Shown here: in pieces, positions 9,920-20,065 of the stretch | How positions within the stretch are numbered: the first letter of the stretch is position 1 | Layout: the number at the start of each line of letters is the position of its first letter | Assembly (NCBI RefSeq): GCF_013402915.1 | Contig: NC_050725.1 | Coordinates: forward strand, 372,001-436,000 | DNA length: 64,000 nucleotides | Origin: Zygotorulaspora mrakii | Lineage: Eukaryota; Ascomycota; Saccharomycetes; Saccharomycetales; Saccharomycetaceae | Direction of reading: 5' to 3' | Notes under the pieces: generated by a model | Database searches by the model: none | What the model was told of the DNA's origin: nothing | Seen by the model: only the letters and a program-made list of their open reading frames with translations | Program-made: the position numbers and the translations under genes

Positions 9920-10633
9920 TCATTTACTATCTTGTTTTTCTAATTGCCATTCATACCAGCCAACGACTGCTGAGACCCCAATTGCCGAGAAGAACACAAA
10001 TTTGCTCATTGGATCTAAAGTAGTCGGGCTGAAATGATGTTTCCTTTGTTCAGTTACATAAAATCGATTTGTTAGTTGGTCTTTGTTTAGTCTTTTTGCG
10101 ATTGCGCTCTTTGTAGTTGAACGATTTTTGAATGTAAAATCAATTGGTTTCTTATTCAAAACAAATGGTATATCATTTCTTGGTCCATAAGAACCAAACG
10201 ATAAATAATAGCTTAGCTGTTTGAGGTAGGTGGGATATTCGCACCAAGCTTTTGAATTGTAAATATGAGTTGCTTCTTTAATGATTTCCATCTCTTCGTT
10301 CGTGAACGATGGAAATTTATTTACCAATGCTTCAATAGGAATCTTATTTGTAGATTTATCCAGACTAAGTTTGGTGGCCGCAAGTCTTTCCAGTTCGCCT
10401 GATTCGATTAATTGATTAATGTAATTCTTGTTGTTGATCGATTCAATTTCATCGTCTTCCTGGCTTTGCGAATTGGCTTGAAATAAAGATATAATGTCAC
10501 GCAGTGAGGTTACTATTAGTTTTGAGCTATCTTTAGGTTGAATTTTTTTATTCAATCGATTTGACTGTTTTGCTAACAAAGACTTTGGTGGTACCCTTGC
10601 CGAATATGATCGTAGTATGGTGCGAGGTAACAT
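9920..10633 (-). CDS. GEP7: Gep7-like mitochondrial protein
   Basis: Protein of 237 residues placed exactly where S. cerevisiae has GEP7 (YGL057C), between RAD6 and SDS23, with the same strand. Gep7 is mitochondrial; its molecular role is unknown, with genetic links to prohibitins. The N-terminus (MLPRTILRSYSARVPPKSLL) is an Arg/Ser-rich likely presequence. A conserved pattern of YLSFGSYGPRN followed by a single C-terminal membrane segment (DPMSKFVFFSAIGVSAVVGWY) matches the S. cerevisiae protein. Sequence divergence is high and the call leans on synteny. Confidence 0.82.
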   Translation of the reverse strand: MLPRTILRSYSARVPPKSLLAKQSNRLNKKIQPKDSSKLIVTSLRDIISLFQANSQSQEDDEIESINNKNYINQLIESGELERLAATKLSLDKSTNKIPIEALVNKFPSFTNEEMEIIKEATHIYNSKAWCEYPTYLKQLSYYLSFGSYGPRNDIPFVLNKKPIDFTFKNRSTTKSAIAKRLNKDQLTNRFYVTEQRKHHFSPTTLDPMSKFVFFSAIGVSAVVGWYEWQLEKQDSK

Positions 10634-10764
10634 GTGTAATATTGATGAGCTGCTTTTTATCTATCTTATCCTATTCCAAATATTTTTATATTCGTTTATA
10701 CTCATTTAAATTTATCGATATATTTTTAAACCGGCAATAAAGAAATCAAAGAAAAAAACTGTTT

Positions 10765-10791
10765 GATGATGATGATGATGATGATGATGAT
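10765..10791. repeat. (GAT)9 microsatellite
   Basis: Nine perfect GAT units in the short space between the 3' end of SDS23 and the 5' end of GEP7. It is probably in the SDS23 3' UTR or GEP7 promoter. Confidence 0.97.
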
Positions 10792-10831
10792 ACAGTAAAA
10801 TAATTGAAATAAACTAAACTAGATTAAACAG

Positions 10832-12397
10832 TTACGATACAATACTACCCCTTTGTCTTCTTGCACTTTGAGGATCAACTTGTTTATGTTCAGTTTGGCA
10901 CCTTGCTAGTAAACTTAATATATCAGTTAATGACACAACGCCAATTAATTTACCTGTGCGGTATTCTTTCTCAAAAAGATTTGATGGAGGAGCATTATTC
11001 GAATGTGGTGAAGGAGGATCTTCCATTGCTGAAATCATTGGAGAGTGAGAAGAAGGAATTGAAATTGATTGATTAGAATCAATACTTGCCGTACTACCAC
11101 CGATTTCTGGAGGTTGAACAATCCATAATCTATGAGATTTCGTCGCTACAAGCTTTGCCAAAGTTCTGCCCAAGGAACTTGTTGGATAAACGTGGAATAT
11201 TGGGAAAGAATCTTTACCAGTTTCTAGACCTCTAACGTTTAATATAACGGAAATGAAATGACGACAGTTTTTATGTAATAATGGATATTGGGAGGTTCTT
11301 GTGACATGTTTGACATCAGTAACAGAAATATTTCCGATTAAATTATCTTGTTGATCAACAACAGCGATTGAAGAGATTCTTTCCACATGCATTTTGAATA
11401 GCGCCATTATCAATGGTTCGTCACCTTGAATTGATATAACTCTAGACTGCCTTGAAGTCGGTTTTGCATGGGTGTTTAGAACACCGATTTTCAAATCTTG
11501 CAATGACGAATTGAAAAGATATTCCAAATTCGGGAAAGTTCTTGCGTTATCCCAAAGATATTTGATTAGACGACGTTGTGATAATATACCTTTGATCTTT
11601 GTCATGTCATTATCTGTAATGGCAACCCGATGAACTCCAGACCCCAGTATGCTCATGGCTGTCGATAAATTCTCCGACTCAGGCAGTTTATAGAACGGGT
11701 TTTTCGGCGTCAGCTTCACGATCTCACCAACGGGAACTGGTTTCCCGTTCTGACAATCCTGCTGGACACTCTTATTTGACACCTGAATTTTGTTCAACAC
11801 TAGCAGAAGATACGAGTTCAGGTCATTGTAGTCGAACGTCAAACAGTTCATGTCGCCCTGTGGCGGCTCTACGGGCAGAGACGTCAGGTGGTACTTCATC
11901 ATCGTGTTAAAAGCCTCCTCGACAGAGGTAGACTCGGGGACCGTAATCAGTTTATTCTGCTCGATCAGTTGCGATAGAAGAATATATTGCCACTCGTGGG
12001 CGTGCACTGACGACAAACACTGTGAGGTGGTTGGCGTCATTTGTTGCGAGTCCAGTTTCGCCGGGTCCGCATTGAAAAGTGAAGAGTTCAGAGAGGACAC
12101 GGAAGAGTGGGGCGACAGGGCCGGAACTTGATCCTGAGCGCTTTGCGGTGGAGAGGGCTGCGCCTGCCCGCCCATCTGACTCGCCTGCTGCTGCTGGAGC
12201 GTCCTGTTCTGCGAGTAGCTCGAGCTATGGTTGTGATACGTCTTGTTGTGCTGCACGTGATGGGGCAGCTGCGGAGGAGTAGAAAGCATTTCTACGATTG
12301 ACGCATGTCTCGAGCTGGACAAAACCGGAGATCCGCTACCATTCGCACTGTTGGTCCCGCTGTTGGTCCCGCTGTTGGCCCCGCTACCTGGTTGCAT
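10832..12397 (-). CDS. SDS23/SDS24: CBS-domain regulator Sds23/Sds24
   Basis: Protein of 521 residues in the fungal Sds23/Moc1 family, which restrains PP2A-type phosphatase and influences APC/C function, cytokinesis and glucose response. Residues 1-130 are low-complexity (Ser, Gln, Asn, Gly). Four CBS-type repeats follow, recognisable from VPESTSVEEAFNTMMKYHLTSLPVE, GSGVHRVAITDND, ISSIAVVDQQDNLIGNISVTD and LIGVVSLTDILSLLARC. S. cerevisiae SDS23 (YGL056C) and SDS24 (YBR214W) are duplicates; only one is here. Its N-terminal coding sequence is noticeably GC-rich, merging into the GC-rich OLE1 promoter. Confidence 0.94.
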   Translation of the reverse strand: MQPGSGANSGTNSGTNSANGSGSPVLSSSRHASIVEMLSTPPQLPHHVQHNKTYHNHSSSYSQNRTLQQQQASQMGGQAQPSPPQSAQDQVPALSPHSSVSSLNSSLFNADPAKLDSQQMTPTTSQCLSSVHAHEWQYILLSQLIEQNKLITVPESTSVEEAFNTMMKYHLTSLPVEPPQGDMNCLTFDYNDLNSYLLLVLNKIQVSNKSVQQDCQNGKPVPVGEIVKLTPKNPFYKLPESENLSTAMSILGSGVHRVAITDNDMTKIKGILSQRRLIKYLWDNARTFPNLEYLFNSSLQDLKIGVLNTHAKPTSRQSRVISIQGDEPLIMALFKMHVERISSIAVVDQQDNLIGNISVTDVKHVTRTSQYPLLHKNCRHFISVILNVRGLETGKDSFPIFHVYPTSSLGRTLAKLVATKSHRLWIVQPPEIGGSTASIDSNQSISIPSSHSPMISAMEDPPSPHSNNAPPSNLFEKEYRTGKLIGVVSLTDILSLLARCQTEHKQVDPQSARRQRGSIVS

Positions 12398-12579
12398 CTG
12401 CTACTAACGTGAATCGCCGCTTCTGATAACCTGTCTGCCACGCTCTGGTTGACCGACACCAGAGTCTTCATTCAACGTACTGCTTCCTGATGCATCCTGC
12501 TGAAAACTTGTACCCCGTAAGGATTTTTGCGCCAAACCGGGGGCCAGGATGCCCCCCCTCCAGAACCCTGGGCCCGCGC

Positions 12580-12589
12580 CGGGTAACGG
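12580..12589 (+). promoter_or_regulatory. Reb1-type site
   Basis: CGGGTAACGG, matching the Reb1 core CGGGTAA. Reb1 is a general regulatory factor that clears nucleosomes. It lies about 180 bp upstream of the SDS23 start. Confidence 0.65.
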
Positions 12590-12607
12590 CGCGGGCCCTT
12601 CTCACAC

Positions 12608-12615
12608 CGGGTAAC
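12608..12615 (+). promoter_or_regulatory. Reb1-type site
   Basis: CGGGTAAC, a second Reb1 core 28 bp from the first and in the same orientation. Confidence 0.6.
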
Positions 12616-12620
12616 ACGCA

Positions 12621-12628
12621 GTCACGTG
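12621..12628 (+). promoter_or_regulatory. Cbf1-type E-box
   Basis: GTCACGTG, the preferred Cbf1 octamer, 5 bp from a Reb1-type site. There is no adjacent AT-rich element or CDEIII, so it is a promoter site and not a centromere. Confidence 0.5.
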
Positions 12629-13141
12629 CCACTCCCTTCGGACCGCCGTGTCCCTTCATCCGAGCCCGGCCCGAGCACATCTCCCCGCTCACTTCCCACG
12701 GCCGGACTTCTATCGGCCCCACCTGCGGCTGCGGCAAACACCCCTGCACCGCACCTTCGTCCCGGACTAGGCCGCCGCGCACCTCGCACGGCCGCCTGGG
12801 CGTTCCCTGTCTTTCTTCTCGTCAAAACCATTTTTGTTGGATTTGATCTGTCCCGATTCTCTAAATTGATTTTCTGCGTTTTGGTTGCCAGTTGCCCTTT
12901 TTGTGGTCTTTCCACCGATAAAGAATTCCTCTGTGTAGCAACCACACACCTTATACGACGCAACGATGTCTCACGACACCTGCCAGCTGCGAGCCATGCA
13001 CGGCCACAACGCACTCGTGGCACCATTCCAGAGGTGCTGCGCTACGCTAAACGATAACGTGTCAGATCGCTGGCGTGGTGGGTCACGATGCGTTGTTGCG
13101 GCGTGTTCTTGCGGTGCGCCAGTGTTACGGTGCGGCGCGGG

Positions 13142-13149
13142 CGGGTAAC
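13142..13149 (+). promoter_or_regulatory. Reb1-type site upstream of OLE1
   Basis: CGGGTAAC about 300 bp before the OLE1 start codon. Confidence 0.6.
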
Positions 13150-13226
13150 CGGGCCTGTTTTTCGGTTTTCTTGTTTTCGCTCGGTTGTGGTTGGATTCTC
13201 AACAAAAATATAATTAGTGGTCCAAG

Positions 13227-13271
13227 TGGCAGAAAAGGCAGAAAAGGCAGAAAAGGCAGAAAAGGCAGAAA
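13227..13271. repeat. Five tandem GGCAGAAAA units in the OLE1 promoter
   Basis: Five 9-bp copies, near-perfect, ending about 85 bp before the OLE1 TATA box. A purine-rich run continues to the TATA box. Confidence 0.92.
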
Positions 13272-13355
13272 AGGTGGGAAAAAAGAAACGGGGCCGCAGA
13301 AAAGGGTGGGTGGTAGGATAACGGTGATAGCGATGGATAAGACACGGAAAAAAAG

Positions 13356-13363
13356 TATATAAG
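13356..13363 (+). promoter_or_regulatory. OLE1: TATA box of OLE1
   Basis: TATATAAG, 75 bp upstream of the chosen OLE1 ATG. This short distance supports the ATG at 13438 over the GTG-opened longer frame. Confidence 0.7.
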
Positions 13364-13437
13364 GAGCTGGCGTTTGGGCGGGAGATGGAGGTAGGGCAGT
13401 GTCCACTCTTCAGGGGAAGCAAGCAAGCAGTGTCGCG

Positions 13438-14898
13438 ATGTCTAAGATGGATGAAGTGGATTTGGTGCAAGCCAATGTTCTCGCAGCAGGCGCTAACAAG
13501 AAGTCGGTTCGTGTGGTCAACGGGTTCGGGTCGTTGATGGGTTCCAAGGGCATGGTGGAGATGGACTCCAAGGCGTTCAAGGAAGCCTCGCAGATGGAGG
13601 AGATCCTGAAGAGAGACCAGGAGGACAAAGACAGATACGCGGGCAAAAAGCACATCTCGGAGCAGCCCTGGACGCTGAACAACTGGCACAAACACCTGAA
13701 CTGGCTGAACATGATCCTGGTGGTGTTCATTCCGTCGATTGGGTGGTACCTGGCGTTTTCCGGCAAGGCCAAGATGAACCCCAAGACGATTGCATTTGCA
13801 TTTCTCTACTATGCGATGGGCGGTGCGTCGATCACGGCGGGGTACCACAGACTGTGGTCGCACAGGTCGTTCAGTGCGCGCTGGCCATTGAGACTGTTTT
13901 TCGCCATCTTTGGGTGTGCCAATGTGGAGGGGTCGATCAAATGGTGGGGCCACGGCCACAGACTGCACCACCGTTACACAGACACGTACAGAGACCCATA
14001 TGACGCCCGTAGGGGTCTGTGGTTCTCGCACATGGGATGGATGCTTTTGAAACCCAATCCAAAGTACAGAGCCAGAGCAGACATCGAGGATTTGACCGAT
14101 GATTGGATCGTCAGGTTCCAACACAGACATTACATTCTTTTGATGGCTTTCACGGCATTTATCTTGCCCTCGCTGGTTTGTGGATATTTCTTCAACGATT
14201 ATTTTGGTGGATTTGTGTATGCAGGTTTGATTCGTGTATTTTGCATCCAACAGGCAACCTTCTGCATTAATTCGATGGCTCATTACATCGGTGACCAACC
14301 GTTTGATGACAGAAGAACTCCTCGTGATAACTGGCTAACCGCTCTGGTCACCTTTGGTGAGGGTTATCACAATTTCCATCATGAGTTTCCAACCGATTAC
14401 AGAAACGCAATCAAATGGTATCAGTATGATCCAACAAAGGTTATCATTTACACTTCGTCATTGATTGGGTTGTCTTTTGATTTGAAAAAATTCTCGCAAA
14501 ATGCTATCCAACAGGCTTTGGTTCAACAACAACAAAAGAAATTAGATAGAAAACGTTCACACTTGAATTGGGGTCCACAACTAACAGATTTGCCTGTTTG
14601 GGACAAACAAGATTTCTTAAGAGAGGTTAACGAAAGAAAGGGTCTTGTTGTTATTTCCGGTATTGTTCATGACGTTTCTGGTTACATCGCAGAACATCCA
14701 GGTGGTGAAACTTTGATTCAATCCGCTTTAGGCAAAGATGCCACAAGAGCATTCAATGGTGGTGTTTATCGTCATTCAAATGCTGCTCATAATGTCTTGG
14801 CAACGATGAGAGTTGCTGTGGTTAAAGATGGCCAAGAAGCTGCAATTAAATTTGCTGCTAGAAGAGGTGAGGTCTATAAAACAGCAAAGGCAGAATAG
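13438..14898 (+). CDS. OLE1: Stearoyl/acyl-CoA delta-9 desaturase Ole1
   Basis: ER membrane enzyme of 486 residues that introduces the delta-9 double bond into palmitoyl- and stearoyl-CoA, using its own fused cytochrome b5. The first ATG of the frame gives MSKMDEVDLVQANVL, which lines up with the DEVDLTEAN segment of S. cerevisiae Ole1. Three histidine boxes are visible: HRLWSH (137-142), HRLHH (174-178) and HNFHHE. Four hydrophobic segments surround them. The C-terminal cytochrome b5 domain carries the haem-binding EHPGGE. OLE1 is normally under Mga2/Spt23 control; I could not pick out their element here. Confidence 0.97.
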   Translation: MSKMDEVDLVQANVLAAGANKKSVRVVNGFGSLMGSKGMVEMDSKAFKEASQMEEILKRDQEDKDRYAGKKHISEQPWTLNNWHKHLNWLNMILVVFIPSIGWYLAFSGKAKMNPKTIAFAFLYYAMGGASITAGYHRLWSHRSFSARWPLRLFFAIFGCANVEGSIKWWGHGHRLHHRYTDTYRDPYDARRGLWFSHMGWMLLKPNPKYRARADIEDLTDDWIVRFQHRHYILLMAFTAFILPSLVCGYFFNDYFGGFVYAGLIRVFCIQQATFCINSMAHYIGDQPFDDRRTPRDNWLTALVTFGEGYHNFHHEFPTDYRNAIKWYQYDPTKVIIYTSSLIGLSFDLKKFSQNAIQQALVQQQQKKLDRKRSHLNWGPQLTDLPVWDKQDFLREVNERKGLVVISGIVHDVSGYIAEHPGGETLIQSALGKDATRAFNGGVYRHSNAAHNVLATMRVAVVKDGQEAAIKFAARRGEVYKTAKAE

Positions 14899-15159
14899 AT
14901 TGAAACGAACTAACTTTTTTTTTTCTTTTTCCTTTCTTTTTGCCTACCGCAGCCATTGCGCCTGCCACTTCACTTCCACACTGTCACTGTCAATTACCAA
15001 AATAACAGAGACACACCACTTTATTTAACATGCATTTTCTATTGATTTTACTTTTTTTTTTTATCCCTTTTTTTATCCTATCATTATAAAGAACATATTA
15101 TATTATATTATATAAAAAACAAACGATTTAACGCTCATTTACGCTATTTGTATCACCTA

Positions 15160-15987
15160 TTATTTTTTTGTCATGTTTTCTGTATATTTTTCAAACATTA
15201 TTTCTTTATCTGGGAAATTTAGATCCTTTTCGATATACATCTCTTTGAAAAGATCAATAAGCTCATCTTCATCAATATTTTCACAATTCTTAACACCATA
15301 AATTTCTGTACACTTTTTCATCCACTCCATTCTGTATTTAATATCCTTACTATTATCGGTTATTTCTCTAATATTTGATCTTAACTTGCCCAATTTTATT
15401 AAACTTTTTTCAAAATCAATGCCACCAAGCATTTTGCCAATTTCATCTCTTACCATTGCCACAAATCTTGGTCCCATACCATTTGAACTTATCATTAGCT
15501 GCATTAAACAGTCATCTTCACTATTACTGCCAAATTCTAAATTTGCTCCAAAATAAATGTCACATAGTTTTGGATTATCGGCAACATTTACCATTTGTTG
15601 TGAGCCAAATCTTTTCTTTGCCTCAAAATATATTCCTTCACTGACTTCCTGATTTGGTATACATGTCAAAATTAAGCTCCAACCACTATCTACGCCATTT
15701 TGATACAGTAACAAATGTTCTTCTTTAAATTCGTCCTTTATTATTCTGTAGACGCTTTTCTTTTTACCTCTTTCGTTCCAATTATCATGTTTATTATCCT
15801 TTTTATCAATCGTAAAGTTACAATATTCTTTCAATATCAATGGGTGTATCTCGGGTGACACCAATGTAACTTTTGAACCAGTTGATATCAACTTTCTTAA
15901 TCGCGTTAAACCAACTTCTCCTCCTCCAACTAATAGAACATTATTATCTTCTAATTGATGTGCTACAATTAATGATTTGCCGCCCAT
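15160..15987 (-). CDS. MET8: Sirohaem synthase Met8
   Basis: Bifunctional precorrin-2 dehydrogenase and ferrochelatase (275 residues) that makes sirohaem for sulfite reductase, hence methionine prototrophy. The N-terminal Rossmann nucleotide motif is VLLVGGGEVGLTRLRKLISTG. The conserved NVADNPKLCDIYFGANLE segment contains the aspartates around the active site, and SSNGMGPRFVAMVRDEIG follows. It is convergent with OLE1. In S. cerevisiae MET8 is YBR213W, beside NGR1, as here. I did not find a clear Cbf1/Met31 site in the 220 bp upstream. Confidence 0.93.
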   Translation of the reverse strand: MGGKSLIVAHQLEDNNVLLVGGGEVGLTRLRKLISTGSKVTLVSPEIHPLILKEYCNFTIDKKDNKHDNWNERGKKKSVYRIIKDEFKEEHLLLYQNGVDSGWSLILTCIPNQEVSEGIYFEAKKRFGSQQMVNVADNPKLCDIYFGANLEFGSNSEDDCLMQLMISSNGMGPRFVAMVRDEIGKMLGGIDFEKSLIKLGKLRSNIREITDNSKDIKYRMEWMKKCTEIYGVKNCENIDEDELIDLFKEMYIEKDLNFPDKEIMFEKYTENMTKK

Positions 15988-16206
15988 TCTTCAAGACGAA
16001 AATAGAGGACCAACTGTGTTTGTCCTTATGCTCATCTCTTCGCTACGTATTTACAGTTTGTATTTTTTCATCGTAGGAATCGATTGCTGAGCACGCATGC
16101 TTTTTGAAAATGGTAAACGAAAAGTAATAAAATTAAAATAATAATAACAGAATACTAGAATACTGAATAAGAATACGATTACAATTCACAAATGTTTTAG
16201 ACAATT

Positions 16207-18271
16207 CTAACGTAATACGGAAGGGTGAATTGGTGGAATATCTCTCGAGTTCTTCGTTGAATTGTTGAAATTCATTCCACCACCGTAGCTGTTACCAGTG
16301 CTGGCGTCCGAGATCATAGAATATTGCCCATTTGGTGACCTATAATAACTTTGCTGCTGTGGTTGATGTTGTTGATGCTGCTGTGGTTGTTGCTGCTGTT
16401 GATGTAGTTCTTGTTGTTGCTGCTCGTGTTGTTGCTGCATATTTTGCATCATTTGCTGATTTATCATTTGACCCGTTTCGCCATACATGTTACTGCCAAC
16501 GACATTATTCCATGATACATTATTGTTCCAGAGTTGTTGTGGAGGCATATTTTGTGACTGTTGAAGCATTAACGGATTGGCATTGATTTTTTGATACATA
16601 TCCATTGGTTGTGAAGATATTGATGAGGTTGATGTTGTATGGCCCATTGGAACATATTGATACGCTCCATAATTTACTTGTGGAATATATTGATGAGATG
16701 GTAACTGCAGACCATTATTATGATTATTACTTGATCCACTTCCATTTGATGATTGGTTCGATGATGTATTACGCCCCCATGACAATCTTATAGGATTACC
16801 ACCAACTATGAATCCCTGCATGCCCTGAATTGCAGCTTCAGCATCAATCCTATTTTCGTATTTCACAAATCCACAGTTTTTTCCTTGTGGAATTTTTACT
16901 GTTATTATGTTACCAAACGGTGAAAATAATGCTTGCAGTTGTGCCTCATTGATTTTCGGGGTTAATCCTCCAATAAAGACTGTCGTATTGTTGGGATCCG
17001 TTGTGTATGTTTGAGTGGATGAAAATTCAGGATTGCTCACACTGTTAATGGTACTATTTGAGGATATTGATGAAGTTGAAGGCTTTTGACTCATAGGGAT
17101 TGAAATTAAATTTCCAGGATTCATTGCTCCTCCACCAGCTGTCATTAAATTATTGGCTGTTTTGACTAATAAAGGAGTTTGCTGTAGCGATGCTTGATGA
17201 CGCTGTTGTTGATGTTGCTGTTGCTGTTGTTGTTGTTGTTGTTGTAGTAGTAGTGACTTTTGATGTTGTTGTAGCTGCGGCTGTGACATAGCTGGTATCT
17301 GTTGTGATTGTTGTGATTGTTGCTGCGATTGTACATGCCACATCATATTATTCCTTGGAGTAGCGTAAGCAACTCGTAAGCATCTTCCTTGACACCAAAC
17401 ACCATTCATTTCGATAAGTGCTCTTCGACGCTCTTCTTCGTTTCCAAATCTAACAAATCCAAAACAACGAGAAGCCCCAGTGATTGGATCAGTCATCACA
17501 CGAACTGTTTTAACTGATCTAAATTTCTGTTGAAATAATGATAGTAGGTCAGCCTCTGTAGCTGTGGGTGATAAGTCACCGACGAACAATGAAAATTCGG
17601 GTCTTGATGGAATAGAGCTTTGTAATGTCGCCCCGGATGCCCAATTCAGTCTAAAGTTCCTCTGACCTGATCCATTCGTCAGCATATTAGTAGAGTCTGA
17701 TTTAATGTTGGGCAATGGTGTAGAATTTAAGGATAAAGCATATTGAGCATCATTTTGAGTTTCAAATTCCACGAAACAATAACCGGCATGATGTAGCGGG
17801 GTCGTAGCTGGATCAATAAAAGACACACCATTGATGTTGATTTTTTGAGCATTTTCCAAAACATCATGTTCAGAGCCACCTGTTCCACTATTATCATTGA
17901 CAGCAGATCCGGAACGCGATAATTGTGCTGCCGCTAGAGATGAGGGAGATTCGTTTGAGTTTGTGTTGGTCGGAGAAGAGGAGGTGGTGGCAGTGGAAGT
18001 TGTATTTGTGGCAGCAGCCGTCGAGCTACAGGGAATCAACAGATTCTTCTTTGCCCTTATTAGTTTCACGAAAACCGTCTTATTCAGCTGCTGCCATATT
18101 TGCTGAATGGTGGCCTCATCAAAAGTTGGATCCAAGTCACCCATCCACAAAGTTCTTGGTGGTTCTGAAGAAGTTTCGATAGTAGCAGAAGGTGGCAGTG
18201 GGATCACTGTCCCACTCGACTCAGCTACTGCGCTTGCTACTTGCTGCAGAGGCACCTGTGATTGCGATTGT

Positions 18272-18334
<63 letters not shown>

Positions 18335-18360
18335 ATTGCTTCAAAATGATCATCGGACAT
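16207..18360 (-). CDS. NGR1: RNA-binding protein Ngr1 (three RRMs, Gln-rich)
   Basis: Cytoplasmic glucose-repressible RNA-binding protein of 717 residues that promotes decay of some mRNAs such as porin. The ATG at 18360 gives MSDDHFEAMQQ followed by a run of glutamines; an upstream TTG extends the frame but is not used. RRM1 starts at RTLWMGDLDPTFDE and is interrupted by a Ser/Thr/Asn-rich insert. RRM2 starts at FSLFVGDLSPTATEADL and RRM3 at TTVFIGGLTPKINEAQL. Long Gln-rich stretches lie before RRM1, between RRM2 and RRM3, and at the C-terminus. Confidence 0.94.
18256..18339 (-). repeat. CAG/CAA repeat encoding the Ngr1 N-terminal polyglutamine
   Basis: A near-perfect CAGCAA hexanucleotide tract encodes more than 20 consecutive glutamines starting about 10 residues into NGR1. 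Such tracts vary in length between strains. Confidence 0.9.
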
Positions 18361-19060
18361 CGTAAATAACAAAAGTTAAATTAAGCGGTATTAAATGAAC
18401 AAAGACGGAAAAATCAATAATGTAATAATGAAAATAGACGTGAAACAAAACGGAATAAAAGAACAGTGCTATTATTTTTCTTATGTGAAAGCTGCTGAGA
18501 ACACTCTTTTTCTGACGTGTATTTAAATAGAAATCTGGACAATCAAAAACAAAATTAGATGGAAAAAAGTCTTATAAAAACCCAACCTTTTTAAATTCAG
18601 CAGTTTTATAGAGTCTGGTTTCATACACAATATCAAACAATAGAATAAAATCCCCAGATATAAGTTATATCTTTACTGTATCATTATTGTGAAAACAATA
18701 TTCGGTGGAATGTGTTTTTGACAATTTTACCTTTTCCATTTCCCTTTTTCAATGCTAAGAAAATTTGTTCAAAAATCTAATGGATTTGCCTGAAACGCAA
18801 TAAAAATGGAACGGCTCTATAAATGAAAAACCATTCAATATTCCATGAAAAGATCTTATCCATCTGAATCGACAGTATATTATTAAAAGAGCGTCTGCCA
18901 CTATTATATGGTTACTTCTTTCCATTTAAGAAGAATGGCGTGATATTCACGTGTGTCCTGAATCATTATGAAGAGTATTGAAATTCGCGAATAATAAACA
19001 ACTTGAATCTACATGTAGAGACATATATCTATATCTGAGCCCACTGGCATAGGGTTATTT
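18361..19060. other. NGR1-AME1 divergent intergenic region
   Basis: About 700 bp, AT-rich. It contains an E-box-like TCACGTG near 18949, about 110 bp before AME1. No RNA gene or open frame with recognisable content was seen. Confidence 0.6.
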
Positions 19061-20005
19061 ATGAGTTTCAACCTTACTGATAGAGGCATTAAGTTGCTTT
19101 ATAGACAGAGAGGTAGTAACCTGAGAAAACTGGACCCGGATGACGATGATTTAGTAATAAGAGGCCCTTCCATGCAAGATGCACCTTCGGATATAGCACC
19201 TAGTGTTTACGAGCCTGCAGATAACGAAGTACCAGATGCTGATCCGTTGGAACTGGACGGTCCGGCCGATGAGAAGCCACTGCGATACGAGATATACAGT
19301 GATGATATACAAGAAAATGGTGGCGATGATTTCGGGGAAGAAGAAGGGAACGCACAGGGAGCTGTAAACACACACGAGAATTACAATGACATAGATGAAT
19401 CAACAGCGTATTATAATTTCCAGGATATGCCATTACGGCAGCTTTCCTCCTCCATCACATCAATAACATCTATCGATGTATTGGTATCGATGTTTACCAA
19501 CCTATTCCAACACGATCTTATACCACAGGCAATGAACGTTTTTGAGCAAACAGGCGAAAGAAGGCTGAAAATGCTATACAAGCTGGACGTTAGAATCTTT
19601 GAAACAGTTCTGGATCAACTAGTGAAGGACTTCAAAGATATTCTCGATATAAATATGTCTAACAACGAGTTATGCTACCAACTCCGGCAGCTGGTGTCAG
19701 TGCGAGAGGACCTAAACGAGCAACTTGTGGCTGTACGAAAAGAGCTACAGTCTCTGAAATGCGGAGGAGAGTTGTACCAGGCACAACAGGAATCAGAAAT
19801 TTTGGATGGCCGCGTAGAGCTGAATGATAAACTGAATGATCTGACGGAGATCATAGTCGGGCATTCTCCAATACCGCCAGCTGCATCCTTGACAAAAGTC
19901 GACGAGTTTTGTAACAATATCAACCCATATAGCGGAATAGCTACCAAAATTGAACGAATGAACGAAACGCTAAAAAGCATGGAATCAACGCACCAAGAAT
20001 TGTAA
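19061..20005 (+). CDS. AME1: Kinetochore COMA complex subunit Ame1 (CENP-U)
   Basis: Protein of 314 residues in the inner-kinetochore COMA complex (Ctf19-Okp1-Mcm21-Ame1), which links centromeric chromatin to the Mtw1 complex. The N-terminal motif, DRGIKLLYRQRGSNLRK, resembles the Mtw1-binding N-terminus of S. cerevisiae Ame1. The best-conserved central block reads MPLRQLSSSITSITSIDVL and continues through LDVRIFETVLDQ to DILDINMSNNELCYQL. A coiled coil follows (about 205-260). It is divergent from NGR1 and convergent with ERV14/15. Confidence 0.93.
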   Translation: MSFNLTDRGIKLLYRQRGSNLRKLDPDDDDLVIRGPSMQDAPSDIAPSVYEPADNEVPDADPLELDGPADEKPLRYEIYSDDIQENGGDDFGEEEGNAQGAVNTHENYNDIDESTAYYNFQDMPLRQLSSSITSITSIDVLVSMFTNLFQHDLIPQAMNVFEQTGERRLKMLYKLDVRIFETVLDQLVKDFKDILDINMSNNELCYQLRQLVSVREDLNEQLVAVRKELQSLKCGGELYQAQQESEILDGRVELNDKLNDLTEIIVGHSPIPPAASLTKVDEFCNNINPYSGIATKIERMNETLKSMESTHQEL

Positions 20006-20065
20006 AGTTTGATAATTATATTTCATGCTGCATATTTTATATACATATACCTATATTTATATAAT

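Larger units (their letters stand above)
12398..13437. other. GC-rich divergent SDS23-OLE1 intergenic region
   Basis: About 1 kb between two divergent start codons, visibly GC-richer than most other intergenic DNA here. It contains three Reb1-type sites, one Cbf1-type E-box, a 9-bp tandem repeat and a TATA box, each listed separately. Several long open frames cross it on both strands, but they have skewed composition and no recognisable domain, so I take them as by-products of GC content. Confidence 0.8.

Noticed and set aside
12490..13057. Overlapping plus- and minus-strand frames upstream of OLE1
   Set aside because: Pro/Arg-rich translations in a GC-rich promoter, overlapping each other on both strands; no conserved content.
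13042..14298. 418-codon minus-strand open frame
   Set aside because: It lies antisense to OLE1, whose protein is unambiguous; the frame is a product of GC-biased codons and its translation has no recognisable domain.
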